A DNA stretch of 64,000 nucleotides from Paraescarpia echinospica (taxonomy: Eukaryota > Annelida > Polychaeta > Sabellida > Siboglinidae). Position numbers and translations under genes: made by a program. The stretch spans positions 89,306,288-89,370,287 of the forward strand of contig CM034531.1 in the NCBI GenBank assembly GCA_020002185.1, given 5' to 3'. Every line of letters starts with the position of its first letter. Position 1 is the stretch's first letter. Under the pieces are notes generated by a model. The model was not told where the DNA came from and did no database searches. It worked only from the letters and a program-made list of their open reading frames with translations. Below, piece after piece: positions 13,205 through 25,237 of the stretch.

Positions 13205-13460
13205 CATAGCTGACCTGAAGAGCCTACCTAAGGAGTTCAAACTAGATATGGACCTCAGTTTTGACTTAACGTATGCTGACGACACATAATTAATGTCTAC
13301 CATGTTCGGGAAACTACAACTTTCAATTGAAGAGCTTCAAGCAGCCTGTAACAAATGGTGTATGAAAATCAACCTCTCCAAAAGCAAAGTAATCACCTCA
13401 TCAGTCAAGCATATCATCCTGGAAAATGAAGAACTCGAGACTGTGAGAGAGTCTGTGAGA
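13205..13460 (+). pseudogene. LINE reverse transcriptase palm fragment
   Basis: The frame encodes LTYADDT followed by a stop, then KLQLSIEELQAACNKWCMK and INLSKSKV, the YADD catalytic box and following helix of a non-LTR reverse transcriptase. Only about 80 codons remain. Clade not determined. Confidence 0.7.
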
Positions 13461-13496
13461 GAGGCGGCATAGCGAGAGGTCAAACTGGCCTAGACA

Positions 13497-13722
13497 TTTA
13501 AGTCAAGTCATTACCATCATCACTATCATTTAAGTCAAGTCATTACCATCATCACTTTCATTTATGTCAAATCATTACCATAATCACTATCATTTAAGTC
13601 AAGTCATTACCATCATCACTATCATTTATGTCAAGTCATTACCATCATCACTATCATTTAAGTCAAGTCATTACCATCATCACTATCATTTAAGTCAAGT
13701 CATTACCATCATCACTATCATC
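13497..13722. repeat. 32-bp minisatellite, about 7 copies
   Basis: The unit CATTTAAGTCAAGTCATTAC plus CATCATCACTAT is repeated with few changes. It ends 132 bp upstream of the V-domain exon acceptor. Confidence 0.9.
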
Positions 13723-13854
13723 GCTGAGATTAGAATTATTAACGTTTTCGCTATTGTTATCACTATCAACATAATTATCATTAGTATATGCATGTCAATA
13801 ATAATAACAATAATACCTAATACATTAATTGTTACTATTTTACCCACTTGTCAG

Positions 13855-14066
13855 AGTCGGCGCATTTCTCGAAGGTTCCTAGGGACACGGTAGCAGCGGT
13901 TGGTGACACTGTCACATTCAGCTGCAAGGTGACGGCTTTAGTGTCAACCGATTGGATAGCATGGATAGCGCAGTCTAAAGGAACGACCATCCACAACACA
14001 AGTAGCCCGAACGCTCCCCTAGACAAGAACAAGTATGCGATTACAGGCAACGACTACGACCTCAAG
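13855..14066 (+). CDS. Ig receptor exon 2: V-type domain, N-terminal half
   Basis: The acceptor is TTGTCAG|AG. Phase 1 entry and phase 0 exit give exactly 70 complete codons. The peptide has the B-strand cysteine in GDTVTFSCKV (about residue 43 of the product), the C-strand tryptophan in DWIAWIAQS (about 56), an N-glycosylation site in HNTSS and the D/E-strand pattern KYAITGNDYDLK before the break. This is a V-set or I/V-like immunoglobulin domain lacking its F and G strands. Those are supplied in matching phase by the exon at 35272. The donor AAG|GTTTGA is weak, the least certain boundary in the model. The preceding exon is the signal peptide at 7304. Confidence 0.78.
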
Positions 14067-14162
14067 GTTTGATATATGTTATATCTCAACCGCGCTATGT
14101 GACAAAAATGGCACGCATCATAACATGTACACTGCAACATATGTAATAACAATAGTAATACT

Positions 14163-14267
14163 ATTACACATGCGCACACTCACGCACACTAACTCACGCA
14201 CATATACACACATACACACACGCACACATACACACACATACACACACATACACACACATACACATCA
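14163..14267. repeat. CA-rich microsatellite
   Basis: Imperfect CACA/CGCACA/TACACA repeats, about 100 bp after the V exon. A similar CA tract lies 75 bp before the complementary half-domain exon at 35272. Confidence 0.9.
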
Positions 14268-14339
14268 GCTTCTGCCTATCTAAGGTTACGGCTGAGGGAA
14301 TTTTAATAAATACAAATAGTTCTTCCTCCCTTAACAGGC

Positions 14340-16797
14340 CTGTAAGCCTCAATTTAGTTAGCCCCGATTCAACATTTTCTAATTTAAAAAGTAGGCTTTA
14401 TTGTTAAAACTGAGACTCTACTGACCTTGTAAATATAATTGACTTACGCCTTAGCCTTAGCTCTGAGCTTAATATTCTGTACTATTTATTATCTATATGA
14501 TATATAATTATATATAATCGGCCGTGGAGGTGGTGTTGGCTATCTAATAAACATTAAATTACATTCCAACCCTGAATACTCCGGTTTTGAGTCCATCAGT
14601 GCTGACATTTCAGATTCTTCTTTCTTCACATACTTTGTTTATCTGTCGCCCTCCAGGACATCCGGCAAATTTCGTTGACGACTTTCAGGATATGTTGGAA
14701 AATCTGGCAATTATTCATTCAGAATTTTACATTCTAGATGATTTTAATCTACATTTGCATATACCTACAAATACAACTACGTTTGGTGATATTCTGGCAT
14801 CCTTTGATTTCAAACAACGTGTCACCTTTTCGACACATATACATGACCATTGACTTGACCTCTTGATAACCCGTTCAACTTGCAATAATATCCAAGCACC
14901 TACTGTTTTAGATGGGTTATCAGACCACCATACTGTCATTGCTAAAGTTAGTGTTTCTATAGCCTCATTAGAGTCGAAACATAAAGTGTCTTACAGAGCC
15001 ATTCACAGGATTGACATTACAGCTTTAATGGCTGATATCCTTAAATCTGGCCTTATCACAGATCCAAAAGAACATTTACCTGACTTATATAAACAGTACT
15101 GTCACGTACTCAATGCATTACTTAACAAACATGCACCAAAAATCCAAACGTGTGTCAAAAAGGCCACCGGCTCCATGATGACTTCCAAAATTATACTATC
15201 TAAAAGGCGTCGCCGTTCTTTAGAGCGTGTATAGCGCAAATCGCGCTCGCCTTTAGATAGGTCGCGCTATTCAAGAAATGTCACCTCTGTAACAGACAAA
15301 TGGCTAAAGCTAAATCAGATTATTATACAAATATGGTCATAAATACATCTCATAAACCGCGTCATTTATGGAACTCCAACGCTACCTGATCATGTGTCAA
15401 TTAAGTCTCTATGTGATTCGTTCTCTAGTCACTTTAAACATAAAATCAGTATTATTTGTTCTGCTTTCCCATGTCATACTTTAAGTAATGTCAGTGTGGA
15501 CTTTTTACAAGTAAATTCTCTACTTCAATCATTTGAACCTGCAACAGTTGACGAAGTTAGGACAATAATTATGTCCTCCCCAAATAAATCTTGTGCACTT
15601 GATCCATTTCCAACAATACTGCTAAAAGCATGTCTCGATACATTAACTGGACCTATAACAAATATTATAAATGTATCATTTTGCCCTGGCTGCTTTCCTA
15701 ATGATTTAAAATACGCCCATGTCACACCATTTCTTAAGAAGTCATATCTGCCTAAGCAAGACCTAAACAGTTATAGACCTATTTCTAAACTCAGCTTTAT
15801 TTGCAAAATACTAGAAAAGGTTGTTGAAAGTTGTCTAAGGTCTCACATTAACACACATGTCTTAACTAATGTGTCATAATCACTCAGCATATAGACAGTT
15901 TCATTCAACAGATACTGGCCTTTTAAAGGTTCATAATGACATTAACTTGAATATTAATAATGGCAAAGTGACTGCTCTTACCTTACTAGATCTCTCTGCC
16001 GCTTTTGACACCATTGATCACAACATTCTCATTGAACGCTTATTAAAACATATCTGGCACATATCTAAGCTGGTTTTCGTCATATCTAACTGATCGATAC
16101 CAAACTATAAAGATTGGGAACTGCTTTTCAGCTGCACTGCCGACTTTATTTGGTGTTCCCCAGGGTTCTGTTCTTGGGCTTTTGTTTTTTACTCTTTACA
16201 CCACACCACTAAGCTGTGTTATACAGAGACATAATGTGAATCATAAATGTTATGCTGATGATACCAGATCTACATTTCGATGGCTACCTCGGATACAAAT
16301 CGCTCCCTTAGCCAACTTAGTGATTGCCTTCAAGATATCTTCCACTGGATGATTGACAGCAAGTTGAAATTAAATGTAAATAAAACTGAATTGATCATTA
16401 TTGGTACTCCAATGCAGCGTAATAAACTGGATGTTTTTTCCCTACGCGTTTGTTGAATTAGTATATCACGCCAGCAACCTCGGTGCGGAATCTAGGAGTG
16501 ATCTTTCATAGTAACTTCAATTTCCGACGACACATATCTCAAACGTGTCGCTGCTGTTTTTATTATATTCGTGATCTTTGCCGTATTCGCTGGTATAATG
16601 TCATTTTCTGTTGCTAAAACTATTGCAACAGCGCTTGTTAGCAGCAGACTTGACTACTGCAATTCCGTCCTTTATAATATCGCTAGCAAGGATATCACAA
16701 AACTTCAGCGTGTCCAAAATTGTCTAGCAAGGGTAATAACAATATTTCCTCGTTTTGTTCTCGCTCTTTACCACTTCAAGTCTTCACATTGGCTTCT
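14340..16797 (+). pseudogene. L2-like LINE remnant, disrupted by CR1 copy 2
   Basis: It has endonuclease traces (GRGGGVGYLI, then SDHHTV) and RT blocks: DLNSYRPISKLSFICKILEK, SAYRQFHSTDTGLLKVHND, LLDLSAAFDTIDHNIL, GVPQGSVLG in a shifted frame and MLMIP where the YADDT box decayed. The C-terminal part has SSRLDYCNSVLYNIASKD and KLQRVQNCLARV. Many stops and shifts show age. Similarity stops at the HWL block, exactly where the 3' end of CR1 copy 2 begins; the rest of the element should lie beyond copy 2, in or past the gap. Confidence 0.82.
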
Positions 16798-16818
16798 TTA
16801 ACAAGATTTAACAAGAAT

Positions 16819-16846
16819 GCCATCCAGAGAATTAACTCTAGATGGC
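16819..16846 (-). other. CR1 3' terminal hairpin (copy 2)
   Basis: On the + strand GCCATCCAGAG (16819-16829) and CTCTAGATGGC (16836-16846) flank AATTAA. Compared with copy 1 the stem has an exchanged pair (C-G to T-A in the element sense), preserving pairing. Confidence 0.75.
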
Positions 16847-16894
16847 AGGTGGACAAGGAAGCCCTTTGGCTTATCGAGAGTCCAACCCTTTTAT

Positions 16895-19803
16895 CTACAT
16901 ATATCCAGCCCTTCTGAGGTATGTGTCGATTTTATTTTTAAACATATTCACACTACTAGCACCCACACAATCATCAGATAATCTGTTCCATTCATTCACA
17001 GTCCTTTGTGAAAATGAGAACTTTCTCACGTCTAATCTACACTGCTCCTTTACTAATGTAACTTCATGTCCTCTAGTCTTTCTATCTTTCTTAACTGAAA
17101 AAAACATATTTCTATCAATATTTTCATAACCATTCAATATTTTAAACACTTCTATCTGATCTCCTCTCAATCTCCTGGTCTCTAGTGTTGTTAAACCACA
17201 TTCTTTTAGGCGTTTTTCATAACTAAGATCCCTCAGTTTTGGTATCATTTTAGTCGCTCTCCTCTGTACTCTTTCTAGCATATCTATGTCCTTCTTGCGG
17301 TATGGCCTCCACGCTTGTATACAATATTCTAAATGAGGCCTAACTATTGTTTTGTACAGTGGTATTATTAGTTCTTTTTCTTTATATGCTATATTTCGCC
17401 TAATCAATCCAAGGATTTGATTTCCCTTTGAAGCTGCAATTCCACACTGCTCTGAAACCTTCATGTCAGCACTAATTGTCAGCCCTAAGTCTTTTTTCTT
17501 TTACAGTAGTACTTAGTACAGTTCCCCCCATTGTATATTCTACATATTCGTTCCCATGTCCTGTGTGGAGGCATTTACATTTCCCAAAATTGAACAACAT
17601 TTGCCACTTTTCAGACCATTTGATCAACCTGTCAAGATCATCTTGTAAATGCTGTCTATCACCATCACTTTCAATCCTTCTAAACACTTTTGTATCATCT
17701 GCAAATGTCAACACCTTGCTAGCTATATCATCGTCCAAATCGTTTATATATATTAAGAATAATATAGGTCCCAGTACTGATCCCTGTGGAACCCCACTCA
17801 AAACTGATTTCCAGTTTGAAGCCTCCCCATCAACAACTACCCGTTGTCTTCTGTCAATCAGCCATTTTTCTATCCAGTTAATTATACCATTTCCTATGCC
17901 ATGGGCTTTTAGTTTAAGCAGTAATCTCTGATGTGGCACTTTGTCGAAAGCTTTTTGAAAATCTAAGTAGATGATATCTACTGGTGATCCATCATCTACC
18001 CACTTAGTGATATCTTCCAAAAAACATAACATATTTGTTAAGCATGACCTCGCTTTTAGAAACCCATGTTGAGATGGGTTTATCAAGTTATGTTTAACAA
18101 GAAAATCCACCATGTGATCTTTAATTAGTCTTTCTAATAATTTACAAATCACTGATGTTAAACTCGCTGGTCTATAGTTCTCTGACTTGTTTCTCGAACC
18201 TTTTTTAAATAACGGTATAATGTTTGCTTCTTTCCATTCTAAAGGAACCATTCCCTCTTCTAATGACAAGTTGAAAACTGTTGCAAGCGGTATGCTAATT
18301 TGTTCTACAATTTCCACTAGTAGTTTGGGTGGAATACCATCCACTCCAGGTGATTTATTTTCCTTCATAGCCCTAATTTTCTTAGCTACCATTTCTGGGG
18401 TTACAATTAACTGTCTTAAATAGTCTGATTCTGCCCCCTTGAACTTAGCCTCTGGTACTGGCAGTGGACTAGTGTCTTCTCTAGTAAACACTGAACTAAA
18501 ATACTCATTTAGGTCTTCAGCCATTAAGAATCCTTCTGATATTATATTTCCAGCACTATCTTCTAGAGGACCGACCTTATCCTGAACTTTCTGTTTGCTT
18601 CGAACATACGCATAAAAACTCTTCCTGTCATGTTTTATATTACAAGCTAATTTATGTTCATAGCTTCTCTTTGAATTTCTAATTTCAGCTGTAGCTTGGT
18701 TTAGTGCTTCTTTATAAAGGTTGTAGTCTTCGTCATTGCCAGTACGTCTATAAGACTTCCACATCATTTGTTTATACTTAATTTTTCTAATGGCTTCTTT
18801 CGATAAGTATTTCTTTCTGGTCCGTTTCCCTTGTTTTTGAAGGGAACAAATTTATCTACGATGCACTCTATTTCATTCTTTAAGATATTCCAGCATTCTG
18901 TTGCTGTCTTATTCTTCAGTGTATTATTCCAGTCTATCTTTGCTAAATATTTCCTCATTTCCTTATATCTTCCTTTGTGGAAATTTCTCCTCAACTGCTT
19001 TTTATTATTTCTTTCTGATTTTACTTTAATGGTAAAATGTATCTGGTTATGATCACTACTTCCAAGAGGCTCACATAATTTAACATTGTCAACTAATTCA
19101 TTCTGTGAGGACAAAACTAAGTCTAACACATTCTCTCCCCTGGTTGGTTCTAGCACATGTTGAGAAAGGAAACTATCTTGTACTAAAACTAAAAACTTGT
19201 GGTCCTCACTACCCATACTCTGTAGAGATTTCCATTTTATATGCCCATGGCTAAAATCCCCCATAATAACACAGTCCCGTTTGCTCACTTCCCTTATAGC
19301 GTTTTGTATTTTTTCATTCTCTTCTATGCTTATGTTTGGACTTCGATAAACTAATCCAGCCGTTAACGTTGAGTTTCCTGTAACTATGTTACACCAAACA
19401 GCTTCTTCGCAATCTGCTTCTCTGTCTAATTTTATTTCATAAGCCTGGATAGATTCTTTAATATATAAAATAACTCCACCTCCCCTTCTTCCTATTCTAT
19501 CTTTCCTAAACATTACATATCCTGTCAGTCCCAATTCGGCATCTGATATATCGGTGGTTGCCCATGATTCGGTTATACCTATTATGTGAGGGTCAATATC
19601 TTCTACCATAATGTTTAGTTCATTTCTTTTGTTTACTATACTCCTTCCATTTAAACAAACACATTTATACCCAGCTTCAGAACAGTTTTCCAGACTGTTC
19701 TTTGCTGAATTATTTTTGCTGCCTTTATCTATGCCTCCAGTTTCAGGCTTCTCTGCAAGTCCCCCCTGCGAATTTAGTTTAAATAGATGCAATTTGTCCC
19801 ACT
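16895..19803 (-). pseudogene. CR1 ORF2 endonuclease-reverse transcriptase (copy 2)
   Basis: Minus strand. The endonuclease (NGRSIVNKRNELN, GITESW, SSDHNQI) runs into the RT (YLDFQKAFDKVPH, SGVPQGSVLGPILF, FADDTK) and the CR1 C-terminal domain ending at 16895. Compared with copy 4, one A is missing from an A-run near 18835 (frame lost after FVPFKNKG) and one A is gained near 17490 (frame lost after VKEKRL), so three frames are needed to read it. The start shares the -1 overlap with ORF1 described for copy 4; no ATG precedes the endonuclease. Confidence 0.9.
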
Positions 19804-21047
19804 GTCAACAGATCGCAGCAGATTCTCTGAGAATACTGCTGCCCCCTTTCCACTTAGATGGAGGCCATCTCTCATGTACATATCTTCTCTCCCAACAAAG
19901 TACCCCCATAAGTCTATGAATCCCACGCCCTCTTCCTCACACATCTGCTCAACTAGTGCGTTGATCGCCATCCTCTTACAGTTTCTGTATCTTGCCCCCC
20001 TTCCTCCCATTACTGGCAAAATTCCTGAGAGAATAACCTGTTCCACTCTACCCTTTCGGTCACATGCTCTATCCTAGCCCCCGGTAGACATACAACAACG
20101 TCCTTCCCCTCGCATATAGTCTTGTCTGTTTTTCTCAGAATTGAATCGCCCATAAACACTCTCTCTTTTCTCCTTGCCCCCTCAATCACAGCCTCGGAGT
20201 AGCTCCTCCGGTTTGCATATGTCTGGTTGTTGTCTTTTCCTCTTGCCGTCTTCTCTCCTGTCACATTCTCTTTCATTCCCTTCTTTCTTGTCGCGTTTTC
20301 TCTTATCCCCTTTCCTCCTGTCATCTTCTCTTCTAGCACATTTACTCTCACTTCCTTTCGTCCCTTCATCTTTCCTCCCATCACATTTTCTTCTCTCCTC
20401 TCCCGTCCCTTTTCCCCGGCTACCTCCTTCACTACGGTCACTTTCTCCCCTGTCACCTTCACGCCTGTCATGTTTTCTGTCTTTTGCTGAACACTCTGTC
20501 TTCTTCCATCAGTCTTCTGTCTCACAATCTTACCAACTGCCTCTGTGGTATCTACCTCTTCACCACCTGTATCGCTGTCGTGTCTCTCCTCGTTCTCTAC
20601 AGTCTGACTACCTGCTGATCTATCCCCACTGGCCCGTTTTCTCTTCCTCTGCCGAACACTTTTCCTCCGTCCCTCTGTTTTCTCAATGTCTTGTTCCTTC
20701 ACGCCGGTCACCTTCCTTCCTCTCAGTCTCCTTTCTTCAGTCTCCGTGTCACAACTCTGCTCCTTCTGTGTTGTAGAATTCTCAACTCTCTCCGCGTCAT
20801 CCCTCTCTGCTCCACCTATTTCTATGTTGAGTCTCGCCTCCATCTCCTTCACTATATCCGTCAACTTACACACCTCCTTCATCAGACATTCCACCCTCAA
20901 ACACCCCATACACCGAAAGGTGAATCCGTCATCTTTGGTCTCTGCCCAGGATTTTGGACAGCCAGACAACGCAAAATCCACCCAGCTCTGGCAGTCGTTG
21001 CAAACTAGGTGTCGTTTTGCCCTGAGTTGCCGCTTGCAAGGTGCCAT
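19774..21047 (-). pseudogene. CR1 ORF1 (zinc finger + SGNH esterase), copy 2
   Basis: ATG at 21047. Residues about 15-53 form a PHD-like cysteine cluster: VCNDCQSWVDFALSGCPKSW, then FRCMGCLRVEC. A short coiled coil follows (MKEVCKLTDIVKEMEARLN), then some 200 residues of basic repeats rich in VTGEK/VTGVKE. The C-terminal part is an SGNH hydrolase: RVFMGDSILRKT (nucleophile Ser in GDS) and RDGLHLSGKGA (catalytic Asp/His in DGLH). Relative to copy 4, 130 bp are missing near 20046, joined at AGAG, which removes the HVGTNN block and shifts frame. In related CR1 and L2 elements ORF1 esterases are thought to bind or process membrane or RNA complexes; the exact role is unsettled. Confidence 0.85.
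19777..19783 (-). promoter_or_regulatory. -1 frameshift heptamer T TTA AAC (copy 2)
   Basis: On the minus strand TTTAAAC occurs in the ORF1 phase T TTA AAC and is followed immediately by the ORF1 stop TAA (19774-19776). ORF2 continues in the -1 frame. The arrangement is identical in copy 4. Confidence 0.65.
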
Positions 21048-21160
21048 ATCAGAATTTATTTATGTTCAAAGTAGTTTTATGTAGTCTTTGAAAAGACTTT
21101 TCTGTGTACAATTTACACCAGATTGTTTAGGTTATAGTTAGTTATATTTGTTAACACACA

Positions 21161-22160
21161 NNNNNNNNNNNNNNNNNNNNNNNNNNNNNNNNNNNNNNNN
21201 NNNNNNNNNNNNNNNNNNNNNNNNNNNNNNNNNNNNNNNNNNNNNNNNNNNNNNNNNNNNNNNNNNNNNNNNNNNNNNNNNNNNNNNNNNNNNNNNNNNN
21301 NNNNNNNNNNNNNNNNNNNNNNNNNNNNNNNNNNNNNNNNNNNNNNNNNNNNNNNNNNNNNNNNNNNNNNNNNNNNNNNNNNNNNNNNNNNNNNNNNNNN
21401 NNNNNNNNNNNNNNNNNNNNNNNNNNNNNNNNNNNNNNNNNNNNNNNNNNNNNNNNNNNNNNNNNNNNNNNNNNNNNNNNNNNNNNNNNNNNNNNNNNNN
21501 NNNNNNNNNNNNNNNNNNNNNNNNNNNNNNNNNNNNNNNNNNNNNNNNNNNNNNNNNNNNNNNNNNNNNNNNNNNNNNNNNNNNNNNNNNNNNNNNNNNN
21601 NNNNNNNNNNNNNNNNNNNNNNNNNNNNNNNNNNNNNNNNNNNNNNNNNNNNNNNNNNNNNNNNNNNNNNNNNNNNNNNNNNNNNNNNNNNNNNNNNNNN
21701 NNNNNNNNNNNNNNNNNNNNNNNNNNNNNNNNNNNNNNNNNNNNNNNNNNNNNNNNNNNNNNNNNNNNNNNNNNNNNNNNNNNNNNNNNNNNNNNNNNNN
21801 NNNNNNNNNNNNNNNNNNNNNNNNNNNNNNNNNNNNNNNNNNNNNNNNNNNNNNNNNNNNNNNNNNNNNNNNNNNNNNNNNNNNNNNNNNNNNNNNNNNN
21901 NNNNNNNNNNNNNNNNNNNNNNNNNNNNNNNNNNNNNNNNNNNNNNNNNNNNNNNNNNNNNNNNNNNNNNNNNNNNNNNNNNNNNNNNNNNNNNNNNNNN
22001 NNNNNNNNNNNNNNNNNNNNNNNNNNNNNNNNNNNNNNNNNNNNNNNNNNNNNNNNNNNNNNNNNNNNNNNNNNNNNNNNNNNNNNNNNNNNNNNNNNNN
22101 NNNNNNNNNNNNNNNNNNNNNNNNNNNNNNNNNNNNNNNNNNNNNNNNNNNNNNNNNNNN
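21161..22160. other. assembly gap, exactly 1000 N
   Basis: The round length suggests a placeholder of unknown true size. The 5' end of CR1 copy 2, the rest of the L2-like element and possibly receptor exons may lie here. Order and orientation across it are unproven. Confidence 0.99.
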
Positions 22161-22840
22161 GGAAATAGCAGCTGGATTTATGGTGCAAACAAAATGCTTT
22201 CATTACTGAATGTTTCTCAGCTTCAATAAGTTTCTGTTATCTAAACGTTTCATTAAAACTAAACTTAACAATTTATAGCCAGATGTACCTAGTGAAAAAG
22301 GAACATGATAGTACCATAGGTGAGATTTTGTCTGTTTTTATATTCAACAAAAACAATGCCAATCATTCAATATGTCATCGGCGGCTTCGTGCGTGGAGAT
22401 CTGGTGTTTTTCTTTTAGATCAATCCGTCTGTCATGAGCTGACGTTATATTCATTCTCCGTTTATTCCATACATTTTCTTCTTTTCTTTGCTAAATCTGT
22501 GACATAGCCAGCAGCTGGTCCACGTTTCCTTTTGATAATTTTATCGGTCACGACTCATTCGCATGGCGGTGGCTAATCCAAATACACACATGTTGATGAC
22601 TTTTTACTTGCATCTTGATCTATTAACTCGACATAGCTAATCGAAGTCTGACCGACAGTCCCGAATATTCATGATCATGCTTTATACTGATCGTGAAGGT
22701 GGGGCCAAAGTGGAAACTGCGCATATGTGCAGTTATTTTTCCGATATATTGTTAGGGAGGGTCATTCGTGATTACTAAAACATAATTATAATGAAATAAA
22801 GGCATAGAATTACATGAAATAATAATATTAACAGGATTAC
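22161..22840 (+). repeat. duplicated segment, copy 1 (partner at 46188)
   Basis: It matches 46188-46710 in direct orientation at high identity over most of its length, for example CTAAACGTTTCATTAAAACT and AGCCAGATGTACCTAGTGAA, with an extra ~100 bp near 22600-22740. The match begins right at the gap edge, so the duplication probably extends into the gap. Confidence 0.85.
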
Positions 22841-25235
22841 TTAATAATTGCGTACATTACAAAGAGATTAAAATTACCAAAAAATCACTTTAAGTTTCTA
22901 GTAAACAATACATATTAAAATGCAGCAACAATTACTCAAACTAATACCCGTAATAAATACCCTCAGGTGCTGTCAACATTAAGTTTAACATAACATTAAT
23001 TAATTAATTAATTTAATGAAATATCGTGCATGTTATTGATTTTGACCATAATAATGATTGTCAAAAAGACAATAATATGAAATATGAATTGTGACCTATC
23101 CCAACGTCTGAAGGATTCCATAAAGTGGCGCCACCTACTGGAGTTTCCGGTGAAATTAATAAATACATGTAAAAACGAGTGAATTTCTTGTACATTTTGA
23201 TCGATAAAAAACAGTCAATGTAATTTTTTGATCACGTGATGATTGTGCATGTTTAGAATAGATGTTGTAGATATATGGTGTGAAGTTTAGTGACTGTAGG
23301 TGACCGTTTTCATGTTTTTTTCGAGGTGCGGGCCTAAACTGCAAAACTTACCAAAAGCAAAAGTACCCGAATTTATTTCGTATAAGTATAACTACAAGGC
23401 ATTTATTACAGTAGGCCTACATGTAATTATAACGCTATGCCTATGGCTAAGCACGTTTTGTGTAGACCCTTTCAGTTACCATCCAAAAACTAAATTGTGA
23501 ACCATAAACAATTCTTACGAAGGCCTAATTATGGCTAATATGTATGGCACCCTGGCCATTAGCAATTAAACTTAAAGCCTAGGCAAAACATCCGGTAATC
23601 ACCATAATCGGCATAAGCCATAACGCCCATGATTAATATTAATAATGACAGTAGGCGAGTTGTCAGTATGCCGATTGCCGAACGTCCCACATAATCATCA
23701 TAATCGTGTTCTAGTCAGTAGCAGTTGACGAATTCTACTTTGCATAGTCACTTTTCGAATAAGAAAGCAACGAGCTATGGAAGGTGGCATTATCATGATT
23801 TGCTAACACATAAACTAACATATTTCACAAACTGGCATATTTCACAAACCGTTTCCCTAATTTTTTTGTTCGTTAACCCGCTAACGGCGCCGGGTCTGAT
23901 TATATTAATGCGCGGCATGTAAATAAAGAGACTGCACGTAAATGGGTGACGTCATGTGCTTGAACAGTTGGGCATTTAGCGTTACTCTAGACAATATACA
24001 CTGTTCCACTCCCAGGATTACAACATAGGGTAGACTGTGACAACGCGACCACTTGGGGTAAGACGGTCCGCCATCATGTACACAAAATAGAAATATTTAA
24101 TGTCCCAAAATTGTGTGCAAAAGATGCGACTGATATCGGATAACCAACCTAAAAGATCAACAACACGAGAATGCATAACATTTTTCTCCCAACGCATGGC
24201 TCCAAATGTCGAAGTTGTGCGCCCAGTCTATTCTTAGCCGCCACACCTGTTGCATAACAACTCGTTATGTAAGTTGCACTAGGCTGACCTTCTGCAGTCC
24301 AGCCGCCGTCAAACTAATTAAAATTGATTTAGCCCCTTCTAAAAGACTGTCTTCCTGAGTCATGTCAGTGACGACTTTCACGGGACACACTTCGAAACAT
24401 GTGTCTGCGACGTTCTCTCGATACAAATGGTCTCAGTCTGAGTGAACGGTGGTCATTACAGCCTCGAGGCGAGGATGACCGCTCTCTGTTGTGGTCACTT
24501 CTGGGATTGGTGAATGTCTTTCTTTGCCCTGTCAGGAGGGCGATGTTCGGGACTTCTCGACAGACATCGCCAGTCACTGTGGTGTGAATCACTCATCGTC
24601 TGTTGGCGATCTTCTCCCTCCCCGTCCATTGAGGTGACTCTTGGATGGTGCATCTGGCCCATTTTCAACGTCCCCTGACATTTCTTTCGGCGATGTTTTC
24701 CCAAGCGTGACGCCACTCGCAAATATTTCCCATGTCGGGCTTGTCTTCGACACAGAGAATGTCAGCTGCGAGTGGGCGATAGAGCGAGTGAGCGAGTGAG
24801 TGACGTCCACGATTAAATTATAAATGTTTACTAGCGTTTAACACCTTTTATATACAATATCGTAATTATTTATTAACCTTCTTATGTGACATTACCCTTA
24901 GTTAACGGAAAACTTGATTACCTCTGAGAACCGTATTTTACAATCCAGTGGGCTTGGCATGTCAGCACTAAATTATATTTATAGTTGTTTTCTTTAATGG
25001 TTGTCTTATTTTAAACCCCGTTGAAGCTGGGTATGTAAGACGAGACGTAAATGTATTCGGGTAAACTTTGGTTTCTACACAAATTGTAGAACTTAGATCA
25101 CATTACCGAGGGTTAGGTAGCTTTAGGTGCAATACTATTTGTCATTATATAAATAGTTATGTTAAAATGTTATGATACATCGAGGTTAAACTAATTTCTG
25201 ATAGTTCACTTCATATTAATTACCAATATAAATTC
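22841..25235 (+). other. no supported gene; GC-rich open stretch at 24365-24810
   Basis: Mostly AT-rich. From 24365 to 24810 base composition rises and several frames stay open on both strands for 60-75 codons, which is unlike the surroundings. No domain could be recognised and splice sites are not convincing, so no gene is called. A short TTAA repeat sits near 22996-23015. Confidence 0.45.
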
Positions 25236-25237
25236 GA

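Larger units (their letters stand above)
16798..21160 (-). mobile_element. CR1-type LINE, copy 2 (runs into the gap)
   Basis: This minus-strand CR1 element has the most complete 5' end in the window: about 110 bp of leader before the ORF1 ATG at 21047, then the scaffold gap. The 3' end is at 16798, with TTAACAAGATTTAACAAGA (complement of the terminal repeats) and the hairpin at 16819-16846. It sits inside the L2-like remnant. It belongs to the same subfamily as copy 4. ORF1 has a 130-bp deletion and ORF2 has two single-base frameshifts in A-runs, so it is inactive. Confidence 0.93.

Noticed and set aside
20174..20776. 200-residue Ser/Leu/Pro-rich frame on the + strand, and its equivalent at 31003-31608 on the minus strand
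   Set aside because: Antisense shadows of the basic repeat region of CR1 ORF1.
21148..22209. 350-residue open frames across the N block
   Set aside because: They consist of undefined bases and carry no information.
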